Shown: positions 42,802-51,767 of the stretch, piece after piece
How positions within the stretch are numbered: the first letter of the stretch is position 1
How the letters are laid out: each line of letters starts with the position of its first letter
Assembly: GCA_024404875.1 (NCBI GenBank)
Contig: JAKSPK010000011.1
Location: 1-57,031 of the forward strand
Reading direction: 5' to 3'
DNA: 57,031 nucleotides
Origin: Oscillospiraceae bacterium
GTDB lineage: Bacteria; Bacillota; Clostridia; Oscillospirales; Ruminococcaceae
Notes under the pieces: model-generated
What the model saw: only the letters and a program-made list of their open reading frames with translations
Databases searched by the model: none
Told to the model about the DNA's origin: nothing
Program-made: the position numbers and the translations under genes

Positions 42802-43713
42802 ATGCAGAAAAGCAGTAAGACAAAAATCCTTTTTGCGGCAATCGCCGGTCATACGAATGCTGGTAAATCCTCGCTGCTGAATGCGCTGATCGGTGAGAAG
42901 ATCGCCTCCGTCAGCCCGAAACCGCAGACCACGCGCACACGCATCACCGGCATCCGCAATGTGGAAGAAACACAGCTCGTCTTTACGGACACACCCGGCC
43001 TGCACCGCGCACAGACAAAGCTCGGCAGCCAGATGCTCAAAGCCGCGAGAGAAGCAGTCTCGGAGATCGACTGTGTGATCTTCATGCAGGACTGCACGAA
43101 ACCCTTCGGCGAACAGGAGCAGACCATGCTCGACAATCTCACACAGCAAGGCACGCCGGTGCTGCTCATTTTCAACAAAATTGACCTTCTAAAGGATAAG
43201 ACGGCACTCGCGCCGCTGCTGGCTTCTGCAGAATCACGCTGGCATCCGGCCGCGATCATTCCGGTCTCGGTCACGCAGCACGACGGCCTTGACGATCTGA
43301 TGCAGGAGCTGTTGAGCCGTGCCGCCGAGGGACCGCATTATTTCCCGGAGGATATGCTGACAGATCAGCCGGAGCGTGTGCTGGCCGCAGAAATGGTGCG
43401 CGAGCAGCTGCTCTATCTGATGCAGGATGAAGTTCCGCACGGCATTGCCGTCGTAACGGAATCTTTCTCAGAGCGCGAGGATAAAGATATCCTCAATATC
43501 TCTGTGCTGATCTACTGCGAAAAAGAATCCCACAAACGCATGATCATCGGCAAAAAAGGCGCGATGCTCAAGCGCGTCGGCGAACGGGCGCGCAAAGAGC
43601 TGGAGCAGTTTTTCCGGATTCAGGTGCATCTGCAAACATGGGTCAAGGTCAAGGAGGACTGGCGCAACCGCGATATGATGATCGAACAGTTCGGCCTGAA
43701 ATTCGATCAGTAA
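42802..43713 (+). CDS. era: GTPase Era
   Basis: 303 residues. G1 is AGHTNAGKSSLLNALIG (most Era proteins have GRPNVGKST), G3 TDTPGLH, and G4 LIFNKIDLL. The C-terminal KH domain includes the GKKGAMLK loop. It binds the 3' end of 16S rRNA in 30S assembly. It follows ybeY almost without gap. Confidence 0.96.
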   Translation: MQKSSKTKILFAAIAGHTNAGKSSLLNALIGEKIASVSPKPQTTRTRITGIRNVEETQLVFTDTPGLHRAQTKLGSQMLKAAREAVSEIDCVIFMQDCTKPFGEQEQTMLDNLTQQGTPVLLIFNKIDLLKDKTALAPLLASAESRWHPAAIIPVSVTQHDGLDDLMQELLSRAAEGPHYFPEDMLTDQPERVLAAEMVREQLLYLMQDEVPHGIAVVTESFSEREDKDILNISVLIYCEKESHKRMIIGKKGAMLKRVGERARKELEQFFRIQVHLQTWVKVKEDWRNRDMMIEQFGLKFDQ

Positions 43714-43753
43714 TCAACTTCCCTTCACTGCATCAAACAATAGGAGATCAGCC

Positions 43754-44977
43754 ATGCAGCATTCAAATTGGATCTGTCCGCAGTGCGGACTTCCCGATAT
43801 CAGCGGCGACCGGGTTCAGTGCCCGCGCTGCGGTAAAAAGCGTAACCGATGGGGCTATTGGGACTGTGCAAGCTGTCAGACAAAAAGCATCCGCGCCGAT
43901 CATAAGGAATGCCCGAACTGCGGCAGACCGCGTGCGCGGAATGTGAAATTCTATCTGCGAGATGATCTCGTCGAATTTGTTGACGAGGTCTCCGGGCAGA
44001 ATGCTGTCCGGATTAACCGTCCGAACTGGATCTGCCCCTACTGCAATCAGCAGAATGATGACGCGGTAGATGTCTGCGTTTACTGCAATGCCGCGCGCAC
44101 GGAGAGCAAGGAACGCTACCACGATGTCGAAACACCACAGCAGACGCCGCCGGCACAGACCTTCCCAAAAGTCCAACGCAAAAAGGACAGAACAACGCTC
44201 GTTTGCTGTCTGTTGGTGCTGATTCCATTTGTACTGTTCTTCGGCTTTGCTGCAATCCTGGCGATCTGGCAAAGCGTCAGCAGTAAAAAGGTCCGCACGG
44301 CTACAGAGTACGAAACCTACTGGACAAGCACCGTCTTTATAGAAGAATTTCGCACCTTCGAGGACAGTGACTGGGAACTGCCGGCCGATGCCCGCCTGAT
44401 CCGCACCGCTGAAGAAGATTATACTTATATTGACCACTATGAACGGCGCTCCCGCGAGGTCTGGGTCGATGATGACGATGACGACGACTGGGATAACGAT
44501 GACTGGGGCGGCGGCTGGGATGACGGCGGCTGGGACGACGGCGGCTGGGCAGATTACGGCGACGGACAATTCGGTGTCTTCCGGATTCCCACACTGATCT
44601 GCGGAGCCAAAGCACCATCGCTCATCACACTGCGTTATGAGACCGAATATTACGATGAGCCGGTCTATGCAACCGTTCCGCGTACCAAATATTATTATGA
44701 ATACGACGCGTGGGTGGACAGCCGGACAGTCACCGCGAACGGAACACCCGGCACAGAGCCGTATTACGAATCATTCTCACTCGAAGAGAATGAGCGGGAG
44801 CGTACCCGCGAAATACGCTGGTATGTGGATTTCCAGCATGACGACGAACCGGTCACAATTGAACTTTCCAAGGCGGAATATGACCGCATCAGCGGCGGAA
44901 GCGAGCTGCGCTATCGCTGCGATGTCACGGATGGCTTTGATAATCCGCAGTATATTCTGGCGGACGATCAGGGCTGA
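43754..44977 (+). CDS. unknown membrane protein with three zinc ribbons and Asp/Trp/Gly tract
   Basis: 407 residues. Three Cys4 ribbons lie in the N-terminal 115 residues (C8/C11/C23/C26; C38/C41/C53/C56; and CPYC ... CVYC near 93-112). One membrane helix spans about 149-172. The outer part has a run of seven Asp (VDDDDDDDWDNDDW) and a WDDGGWDDGGW repeat, then a Tyr-rich domain with no known family. It separates era from yqzL-recO, where no such gene normally sits. The ribbons would be inside and the acidic part outside. Role unknown. Confidence 0.7.
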   Translation: MQHSNWICPQCGLPDISGDRVQCPRCGKKRNRWGYWDCASCQTKSIRADHKECPNCGRPRARNVKFYLRDDLVEFVDEVSGQNAVRINRPNWICPYCNQQNDDAVDVCVYCNAARTESKERYHDVETPQQTPPAQTFPKVQRKKDRTTLVCCLLVLIPFVLFFGFAAILAIWQSVSSKKVRTATEYETYWTSTVFIEEFRTFEDSDWELPADARLIRTAEEDYTYIDHYERRSREVWVDDDDDDDWDNDDWGGGWDDGGWDDGGWADYGDGQFGVFRIPTLICGAKAPSLITLRYETEYYDEPVYATVPRTKYYYEYDAWVDSRTVTANGTPGTEPYYESFSLEENERERTREIRWYVDFQHDDEPVTIELSKAEYDRISGGSELRYRCDVTDGFDNPQYILADDQG

Positions 44978-45004
44978 CGCATTTTTTACCATGTAAATTC
45001 CGAA

Positions 45005-45054
45005 TGATTTCGCATATGCTAGTTTCTGTAAGGAGGACTGCATATGCGAAATCA
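45005..45054 (+). promoter_or_regulatory. perfect 15-bp hairpin sequestering the yqzL-like start codon
   Basis: Arms tgatttcgcatatgc (45005-45019) and gcatatgcgaaatca (45040-45054) are exact complements. The 20-base loop contains AAGGAGGA, the ribosome site, while the ATG at 45044-45046 lies inside the stem. In RNA this would bury the start codon, suggesting translational control of the small gene and the coupled recO. Confidence 0.75.
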
Positions 45055-45256
45055 AAATGCTTTTTTTACAGACAGGCTCACGGCGCAGAACCGGCAGCAG
45101 CACTGGGATGCGTTCTGTCAGAACGGCACCGTTGAAGCGTATCTTGCCTACCGTGCCTGCTGTGAACCGGAGGAGGCTGCCTATGCAGACACATCTGACC
45201 GTCAGGGGGCTGGTCATCCGGGAGACGCCATACCGGGATTCGGACAAAATCTTTGA
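45044..45256 (+). CDS. YqzL-like small protein overlapping recO
   Basis: 70 residues. The middle, QHWDAFCQNGTVEAYLAYR, follows the YqzL pattern (W-x2-F-x2-[TN]G-x-[VI]E-x-YL-x-Y), and YqzL is encoded just before recO in Bacillus. A strong AAGGAGGA site precedes the ATG. The frame continues about 25 codons beyond the usual YqzL end and overlaps the recO start by 74 bases, so coupling is likely. The extension may be unstructured. Confidence 0.65.
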   Translation: MRNQNAFFTDRLTAQNRQQHWDAFCQNGTVEAYLAYRACCEPEEAAYADTSDRQGAGHPGDAIPGFGQNL

Positions 45257-45980
45257 TCTGCTGACCGAATCCGGCATCAAGACCGTACAGGCACGGTCTG
45301 TGCGGAAGCCCGGAAGCAAATATGCCGCCGTGACACAGCTTTTCTCCTACGGAGAATTCTGCCTGCGCATCAGCGGCGACCGCTGTTATCTGGACAGCGC
45401 AGTCTCGCTCAGCGCATTTTACGGCATCCGAAGCGATCTGGAGTCACTGGCACTCGCCTCCTATTGCTCCGAGCTGATCCGCCAAACAGCGACCGATCAG
45501 CCGCAGCCGAATCTGCTGCGGCTGTTTCTGCTTGCACTGCATCATCTTTCGGAGCATGACCGTCCGCCGGCGCTGGTGAAGGCGGTCTTTGAGCTGCGGC
45601 TTCTGACAGAGCTTGGACTGATGCCAAATCTAATCTGCTGTCCGGTCTGCCTGAATTATCTGCCGCCCCATCCCGTTTTGCGCATTCACGATGCAGACAT
45701 GATCTGCCGGGACTGCAGGTTTGAACGGCATCCACTGGATCTGGATGTTACGCCATCCGTAGTGCTCGCAGCACGACAGGCAGTCTATCCGGAGCTTGAC
45801 AGGGTATTCCGGTTCCGGCTGAAGGGCGACAGCGAAGCACAGTTTGCGGCATATGCAGAGAGCTATCTGCTGCATCAGCTTCGTCTCTCGCTGCCGACGC
45901 TGAAGTTTTACCGTGAACTGCACGGTGAAGCGCAGGTCTCTCCGCTGTTTCAGTCGCCGGAGGAATCATTTCCGGAATGA
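45183..45980 (+). CDS. recO: DNA repair protein RecO
   Basis: 265 residues. The N-terminal OB fold (LTVRGLVIRETPYRDSDKIF) and the zinc ribbon (CCPVCLNYLP ... MICRDC) are clear. It loads RecA with RecR in recombination repair. GGAGGAGG precedes the ATG at 45183, inside the yqzL-like frame, so its translation is probably coupled to that small gene. Confidence 0.94.
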   Translation: MQTHLTVRGLVIRETPYRDSDKIFDLLTESGIKTVQARSVRKPGSKYAAVTQLFSYGEFCLRISGDRCYLDSAVSLSAFYGIRSDLESLALASYCSELIRQTATDQPQPNLLRLFLLALHHLSEHDRPPALVKAVFELRLLTELGLMPNLICCPVCLNYLPPHPVLRIHDADMICRDCRFERHPLDLDVTPSVVLAARQAVYPELDRVFRFRLKGDSEAQFAAYAESYLLHQLRLSLPTLKFYRELHGEAQVSPLFQSPEESFPE

Positions 45981-46038
45981 ATCCTTCCGCGCAGTATGTT
46001 GCTGAAATCCATATCACCGTACTCCAAAAAGGAAAACT

Positions 46039-48432
46039 ATGAATACAAAATTATCTCAGGATTACATCACACTGGAGCTGCAAAAAGTGCTGGAAATGCT
46101 GGCACAGGAAGCAGCCAACGAAAAAACAAAAGAGCTGGCGCGCGCGCTGACACCGGACAGTGATCCGGCGCGTGTCCGCTATGCATTGCAGCAGACCGAG
46201 GATGCGTTTCAGCTTTCCGTGCGTTTCGGCTCGCCGTCCTTTGACAGCTTTACGGATGTCTGTGCAGCCGTTCGCAGAACGCAGTCCGGCGCGCGCGTCT
46301 CGCTGAAAGAGCTGCTGGAAATCGCCAGACTGCTGCGGCAGATCTCATCATTGGCGGACTGGTATTCCCGCTGCGATCAGGTGCAGACCGTCCTTTCCGA
46401 CCTCTTTGACCGTTTGCAGCCGAATCCGTATCTCGCTGATCTGCTGGAGCGTTCGATCGAGAATGAGGAACGCCTTGCAGATGCAGCAAGCCCGGCGCTC
46501 GGACAGATCCGCCGCAAGATCACACAGGCGGGTATTCATCTGCGCGAGCGGCTCGAAAAAATGATCCGATCCGCCGCCATGCAGACCTATTTGCAGGAGC
46601 AGATCATCACGATCCGTGACGGGCGATATGTCATTCCGGTCAAGGCGGAGCACCGCGGCGATGTCGCCGGTTTGATCCATGATACCTCCGCGACCGGTCA
46701 GACCTATTTCATCGAGCCGATGGCGATTGTTGATGCGAACAACGATATTCGCCTGCTGGAAACACAGGAGCAGGAGGAAACCGAGCGCATCATCCGTAAG
46801 CTCAGTGCCGAATGCGGCGCGGCAGCGGATGCGATCCTGCAGGGCTATGACATCGCGGCAGAGCTGAATCTGTATTTTGCCAAGGCATCACTCGGTACGA
46901 TGCAGCGCGGCATGATTCCGCAGGTCTCGGAGGACGGCTCGCTGCTGCTGAAAAATGCGCGGCATCCGCTCATTGACCCGAAAACAGTCGTCCCGATCAG
47001 CCTCTCACTCGGAACAGATTATCATGCACTCATCATCACCGGTCCGAACACGGGCGGTAAGACCGTTGCGCTGAAAACAGTCGGCCTGCTGACGGCAATG
47101 GCGATGTGCGGCCTGATGATCCCTGCGGCGGACGGCAGCCGCATCTCGGTGTTTGACCGCATTCTTGTCGATATCGGCGACCGCCAGAGCATCGAATACA
47201 ATCTCTCGACATTCAGTGCACATACTCTGCAGGATATCGAGATCATCAAAAATGCCGATGACCGCACGCTTGTCCTGATCGACGAGCTCGGCTCCGGCAC
47301 TGATCCGGTCGAGGGCGCGGCGCTTGCCGTTGCAGTCATCGAACGGCTGCGGCAGCAGGGCGCGGAGATGATTGTCACTACGCATTATCAGGAACTGAAA
47401 CGCTATGCGCTCGAAACGCCGGATGTCGAAAACGCCTCCTGCGAATTCGATCTGGAAACGCTTCGGCCAACCTACCGCATCGTGATCGGCTCGCCGGGAA
47501 AATCCAATGCATTCGCAATCGCAGGTTCCCTCGGTATGCCTGAGGATGTGATTGCCGAGGCCAAGCAGCTCATCAGCTCGGAAAATCAGCGATTTGAACA
47601 GGCAGTCGAGCAGCTCGACCGCGCCAGAGCGGAGCATGAAAAGGAGCTTGCTGAGCTGACGCGCATGAAGGAGAGCATCGCGGTGCATGAGAAAGAAATC
47701 CGCGAGCAGGCGGAGCTTCTGGAGCAGCGGCGCGAGGAGGAGCTTTCCCGTATCCGAGCACAGGCTAGACGCATCGTTGAACAGACCGCAGCCGAATCCA
47801 ATGCACTTCTGGAGGAACTCCGCGAGCTGAAAAAGCAGAAGGATCAGGCTGATTTCGCGCAGAAGACTGCCGCCGCAAAATCCCGAGCCAATCAGACGAT
47901 CAACAAGCTCTATGAGGCATCCGATACCGATGAGCAGAGCAATTACACATTACCGCGCCCGCTGGAGATCGGCGACTCCGTGACGGTCGTCTCAATGGGC
48001 CGCATCGGAACGGTCATCGCAGATCCGTCCGGAAAGATGGTGACTGTACAGATCGGCGCAATGAAAACGCGCATCCCGATCGAAAACCTGCGGCTTGAAA
48101 AGAAACAGCCCGCACAGAAGCAGCAGAAAAAGGTTCACACGACCGTCGTGCGCTCCGAAAAGGGCAAGAGCGGATCAGGTGTCCGCTCTGCGGCGACTGA
48201 ACTGGATATCCGCGGCTGCACCGTCGATGAGGGCGTCATGATGACCGAAAATTTCATTGCCGGATCGCTGCTTTCGGGCTTTGAAACCGTGACGATCATC
48301 CACGGAAAGGGCACCGGCGCACTGCGCAAGGGCATTCACGATCATCTGCGCCGCATGAAACAGGTCAAAAAGTTCCGTCCCGGCGTTTATGGCGAAGGTG
48401 AGGACGGCGTGACCATTGTCTCGCTGAAATGA
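46039..48432 (+). CDS. mutS2: endonuclease MutS2
   Basis: 797 residues. MutS core with Walker A ITGPNTGGKTVALKTVG, Walker B TLVLIDELGSGTDPVEGAAL and the THYQELKRYA motif. A long coiled coil follows (about residues 515-640, rich in Glu/Gln/Arg), then the KOW-like linker, and a C-terminal Smr nuclease domain (TELDIRGCTVDEG ... IIHGKGTGALRKGIHDHL). It acts on recombination intermediates or collided ribosomes. It lies 58 bases after recO. Confidence 0.96.
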   Translation: MNTKLSQDYITLELQKVLEMLAQEAANEKTKELARALTPDSDPARVRYALQQTEDAFQLSVRFGSPSFDSFTDVCAAVRRTQSGARVSLKELLEIARLLRQISSLADWYSRCDQVQTVLSDLFDRLQPNPYLADLLERSIENEERLADAASPALGQIRRKITQAGIHLRERLEKMIRSAAMQTYLQEQIITIRDGRYVIPVKAEHRGDVAGLIHDTSATGQTYFIEPMAIVDANNDIRLLETQEQEETERIIRKLSAECGAAADAILQGYDIAAELNLYFAKASLGTMQRGMIPQVSEDGSLLLKNARHPLIDPKTVVPISLSLGTDYHALIITGPNTGGKTVALKTVGLLTAMAMCGLMIPAADGSRISVFDRILVDIGDRQSIEYNLSTFSAHTLQDIEIIKNADDRTLVLIDELGSGTDPVEGAALAVAVIERLRQQGAEMIVTTHYQELKRYALETPDVENASCEFDLETLRPTYRIVIGSPGKSNAFAIAGSLGMPEDVIAEAKQLISSENQRFEQAVEQLDRARAEHEKELAELTRMKESIAVHEKEIREQAELLEQRREEELSRIRAQARRIVEQTAAESNALLEELRELKKQKDQADFAQKTAAAKSRANQTINKLYEASDTDEQSNYTLPRPLEIGDSVTVVSMGRIGTVIADPSGKMVTVQIGAMKTRIPIENLRLEKKQPAQKQQKKVHTTVVRSEKGKSGSGVRSAATELDIRGCTVDEGVMMTENFIAGSLLSGFETVTIIHGKGTGALRKGIHDHLRRMKQVKKFRPGVYGEGEDGVTIVSLK

Positions 48433-48452
48433 TACGGCAGGAAAGGAGCGCC

Positions 48453-49577
48453 ATGCCAAATCAAGATTATTCCGAGATCTATCCGGTAGATGTCAAAAAC
48501 CCGTTCCGCAATCCAACTGAAGAGCCGGATTATACACCCGATTATCATGAAATTCTCCCAGAGATCGACATGCCGGAATGTCGGCTGCCGCTTTTCCCGC
48601 TTGGGCGCGAACGACGCAGCATCCACAAATTCTACGCACTGACATTTCTTGCGGTATTATTCGGCTATCTGACCGCGCTGTCTGTTTTCACACTGATCCA
48701 GCTGATCGCAACGGTTGTTTTGCAGCAGATTGATATGCGTGCGCTGGGCGGCACACTCCCGCAGAATTACAATGCGATTTTGCAGCAATTCATGAGCGAC
48801 AGTTCGATCATGTATGCGGCAAATCTGATTGCGTTCCTGTTCGGGAATCTATTCGGCTTTCTGGTCGGCTGCAAACTAACGAATCTGAAGCCGCAGGATT
48901 TTTTCCAGCTGCGAAAATTCACAATGATTCGCTGTCTGCTATATGTTTTCGCAGGACTGCTGATCCAGCAGGGCATGGGCATGATCGCAAATCTGGTCTA
49001 CATATTCTGCGAGAAACATGACATCACGCTTGCCTCGCCGGACTTCTCATTGAGCGGCTCCTGGAAACGCACGGCAGTAATCGTAATCTATGTTGTGCTG
49101 ATCGCGCCGGTAACGGAGGAACTGCTGATGCGGGGCCTTGTGCTGAGAAATCTCAGCCGTGTCAGCCAGCGGTTCGGCATTTTCCTCTCGGCATTTTTAT
49201 TTGCGCTCATGCATGAAAATGTTGCGCAGTTCATCTACACACTTCCACTGGGTATCCTGCTCGGCTATATCACGATCCGGCATCATTCGGTCACCCCTGC
49301 GATCATTGTGCATATGGTGACAAATGCGGCCGGCATTGTGTCAGAGCTGCTCCGGCTGCATCTGAGCGCTGATGTCTTTAACTCGTTCAGCATCATCTTT
49401 ATGCTTTCGGTGCTGCTGTTCGGCGGTGCATCACTGATCTGGCTCGCCATATCGGAGCATCTGCCGGATCAAACGCCGCATCAGCGGAGCCGCAGTCTGC
49501 GAATCGCTGCAGCATCGCCGCTGCTCTGGGTGCTGGTATCCATACACCTGGTATTTACTTGGCTCGCAGCCAAATAA
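48453..49577 (+). CDS. CPBP-family intramembrane metalloprotease
   Basis: 374 residues with about eight hydrophobic segments after a 60-residue cytoplasmic start. The three CPBP motifs are present: APVTEELLMRGLVL (EExxxR), FALMHENVAQF (FxxxH) and IVHMVTNAAG (HxxxN). Members process prenylated or signal-like peptides or take part in bacteriocin immunity; the substrate here is unknown. AAAGGAG precedes the ATG at 48453. It closes the phoH-mutS2 run and is unrelated in position to the broken CPBP gene at 22929. Confidence 0.88.
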   Translation: MPNQDYSEIYPVDVKNPFRNPTEEPDYTPDYHEILPEIDMPECRLPLFPLGRERRSIHKFYALTFLAVLFGYLTALSVFTLIQLIATVVLQQIDMRALGGTLPQNYNAILQQFMSDSSIMYAANLIAFLFGNLFGFLVGCKLTNLKPQDFFQLRKFTMIRCLLYVFAGLLIQQGMGMIANLVYIFCEKHDITLASPDFSLSGSWKRTAVIVIYVVLIAPVTEELLMRGLVLRNLSRVSQRFGIFLSAFLFALMHENVAQFIYTLPLGILLGYITIRHHSVTPAIIVHMVTNAAGIVSELLRLHLSADVFNSFSIIFMLSVLLFGGASLIWLAISEHLPDQTPHQRSRSLRIAAASPLLWVLVSIHLVFTWLAAK

Positions 49578-49673
49578 CAGCGCCGCCTCCAATTTGCCCT
49601 GCAATATCGTCGGCCCTACAGCAGTGATTATACAGGGCAAGGCCGAATCACACACGCAATCGATTTGAAGATG

Positions 49674-49712
49674 CAAGGACTGCGCAGCCGAAAGGTTACG
49701 CAGTCCTTTTTG
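49674..49712 (+). terminator. rho-independent terminator
   Basis: Arms aaggactgcg and cgcagtcctt are perfect over 10 bp with an AGCC/GGTT-like top, followed by TTT. It closes the phoH-to-CPBP transcript. Just upstream, 49594-49640 holds a weaker inverted repeat (ttgccctg/cagggcaa). The 365-base gap 49578-49942 otherwise contains the Hsp90 promoter and leader. Confidence 0.8.
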
Positions 49713-49725
49713 CACAATACACCGC

Positions 49726-49754
49726 TTGACACGGCGGCAAATAATAGGTATAAT
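49726..49754 (+). promoter_or_regulatory. consensus promoter of the Hsp90 gene
   Basis: TTGACA at 49726-49731, a 17-base spacer and TATAAT at 49749-49754. A leader of about 180 bases follows. No CIRCE element (TTAGCACTC inverted repeat) is visible in it, so HrcA control is not indicated. Confidence 0.9.
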
Positions 49755-49942
49755 ATGGATATACCAATCAGCTCTTGAAGTTATCTGTTTGTCTTTTTGC
49801 CCTGATACTGCGCGAAAGAAAACTTTGCCCTGTGATAACATGGCGGCTTTATGCCTTGTCTCAAGGAGTCAAACCTGCGCACCTGTTCTTCAAGGCTGCA
49901 TCGGTACATCAAAAAAAACGAATCCGAAAGGGGGCGGAATCC

Positions 49943-51751
49943 ATGCCGATCGAACAGAATAAACCAACCGATTCCTATGTCTTTCAGGTCAATCTCGGCG
50001 GCATGATCGACATTCTCTCCAATCATCTTTACAGCTCACCGGATGTCTTTGTCCGTGAGCTGCTGCAAAATGCCGTTGATGCGATCGCGGCTAAGCGTCT
50101 GAAATATCCACAGGCAGATGATGAAAACGAGATCCGGCTGATCCTCACGGAAGAAAGCGGCTGCCCGCAGCTCTGCTTTACCGATACAGGCACCGGCCTC
50201 ACTGAATCCGAGATTCACAGATTTCTCGCGGTGATCGGCCAATCCTCGAAACACGATCTTTCATCCGGCAAAGTGCAGCAGGACTATATCGGCCGCTTCG
50301 GGATCGGCCTGCTCTCCTGCTTTCTTGTCTCGGATGTAATCCGCGTGCAGACACGCTCCGTGCAGACACCGGAACAGTCGCTCGAATGGTGCGGCAAACC
50401 CGACGGTACCTATACGATCACGCCCTGCGCGCCGCTGCCTGCACCCGGAACCCGCATCCTGCTCTCCCCGAAGAAGGATGCCGAGGGATATTTCACCGCA
50501 GAAAAACTGACACAGCTCGTGCAGTATTATGGACTCCCGCTTCCTGAACCGATCCTGCTGGAACAAGACGGTGCTGTGACAAGACTAAATCCGCCGTTCC
50601 CGAAGGGCGACTCACAATATGCACAGATCATGGAGCTGGGCGAATCCTTATTCGGAATGCAGTTTCTCGGTGTAATCCCGCTGGACTCGCCGAGCGGGTT
50701 ATTTTCCGGCGCTGCCTATATCCTCTCTACGGAGACCGCCCCGACTGCCAAATCGCATCACCGCATCTATCTGAAAAATATGCTGTTGACCGAAGACGGC
50801 GCAAAGCTGCTTCCGAAATGGGCATTTTTCCTGCGCTGCTTCCTTAATACGGACGGACTCCAGCCGACCGCCTCACGCGAAGATTTCTATGAAAATGATA
50901 CACTCCTGCGTGCGCGGGAGGAGTTGTCCGACTGCATCGTCAGCTATCTGCGAAAACTTGCGGCACAGGGTGATCCGCTTTTACAGCGCATCGTCCGCAT
51001 CCATCGGCTCGCTGTGCAGTCTGTTGCTGTGGAGGATGATGACCTTTACTGTGCATTCTTCCCCTATCTCACCTTCGAGACATCCTTCGGCACCTATACC
51101 GGCAGTGACCTGCTTTCCGCCGAAATGCCGGTCTGTTATACGCCGTATATTGACGAATACCGACAGGTCGCGGCAATCTCCTGCGCAAGGAATACGCTGC
51201 TCGTCAATGCGGGCTATACATATGTCGCGCAGCTGCTCGAACGGATGCCGCTGCTCCGGCCGGAGATCTCGGTACTTCGCATGAAGCCGGAGCGCATTGA
51301 TGCGATGCTGGATGATCCGGAGATCGGTGATCCTGCTTCGGCGCTGCGTCTGCTGGCGGAATGCAATGCGTTGCTCGCTGATTATGACTGTACCGCTTCG
51401 CTGAAGCGCTTCACACCGACCGAACTGCCGGTGCTGTATACTGTCAATGAAGAAGCGCTGCTGCTGCGGGATATCCGACATTCTATGGAGCAATCCGCCG
51501 AGCTGTTTCGCGGGATGCTGGGCGCATTTGCGGAAGAATATCATCAGGATGCCGCGGCAAAGCTTTATCTCAATACCGACAATCCGCTCATCCGGCGGCT
51601 CATGCAGACCTCCGATGGCGAAAAGCTTCGCTGCTGCCTGGAGATCCTCTATATTCAAGCACTGCTGACCGGCGGCTATCCGATGCGCAATCACGAAATG
51701 CAGCTGCTCAACGCCGATCTGCTCCGTCTGCTGGACTGGAGCATCTCATAA
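49943..51751 (+). CDS. atypical Hsp90-family chaperone
   Basis: 602 residues. The N-terminal GHKL ATPase shows LSNHLYSSPDVFVRELLQNA, VDAI, DTGTGLTESEIHRFLAVIG and the lid/GIGLLSCF block (DYIGRFGIGLLSCFLVS). The middle domain keeps LPKWAFFLRCFLNTDGLQPT and SREDFYENDTLLR. The C-terminal third is divergent from E. coli HtpG (624 residues). It fits the side branch of bacterial Hsp90-like proteins rather than housekeeping HtpG. Start ATG 49943 follows GGGGGCGG; the open frame upstream lacks a site. Confidence 0.85.
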   Translation: MPIEQNKPTDSYVFQVNLGGMIDILSNHLYSSPDVFVRELLQNAVDAIAAKRLKYPQADDENEIRLILTEESGCPQLCFTDTGTGLTESEIHRFLAVIGQSSKHDLSSGKVQQDYIGRFGIGLLSCFLVSDVIRVQTRSVQTPEQSLEWCGKPDGTYTITPCAPLPAPGTRILLSPKKDAEGYFTAEKLTQLVQYYGLPLPEPILLEQDGAVTRLNPPFPKGDSQYAQIMELGESLFGMQFLGVIPLDSPSGLFSGAAYILSTETAPTAKSHHRIYLKNMLLTEDGAKLLPKWAFFLRCFLNTDGLQPTASREDFYENDTLLRAREELSDCIVSYLRKLAAQGDPLLQRIVRIHRLAVQSVAVEDDDLYCAFFPYLTFETSFGTYTGSDLLSAEMPVCYTPYIDEYRQVAAISCARNTLLVNAGYTYVAQLLERMPLLRPEISVLRMKPERIDAMLDDPEIGDPASALRLLAECNALLADYDCTASLKRFTPTELPVLYTVNEEALLLRDIRHSMEQSAELFRGMLGAFAEEYHQDAAAKLYLNTDNPLIRRLMQTSDGEKLRCCLEILYIQALLTGGYPMRNHEMQLLNADLLRLLDWSIS

Positions 51752-51767
51752 GCCGAAGGAGCAAACC

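Noticed and set aside
44461-44560. Tandem repeat or CRISPR-like array in the Asp/Trp/Gly tract
   Set aside because: It is a coding low-complexity stretch (WDDGGW units) in frame with the zinc-ribbon protein, without spacers.
49775-49940. Riboswitch in the Hsp90 leader
   Set aside because: I compared by eye with c-di-GMP, ZTP, preQ1 and manganese classes and saw no conserved core; only short hairpins such as ccttg/caagg.
49775-49942. 56-codon N-terminal extension of the Hsp90 gene
   Set aside because: Begins at a TTG without a ribosome site, whereas ATG 49943 follows GGGGGCGG and aligns with the Hsp90 N-terminus.
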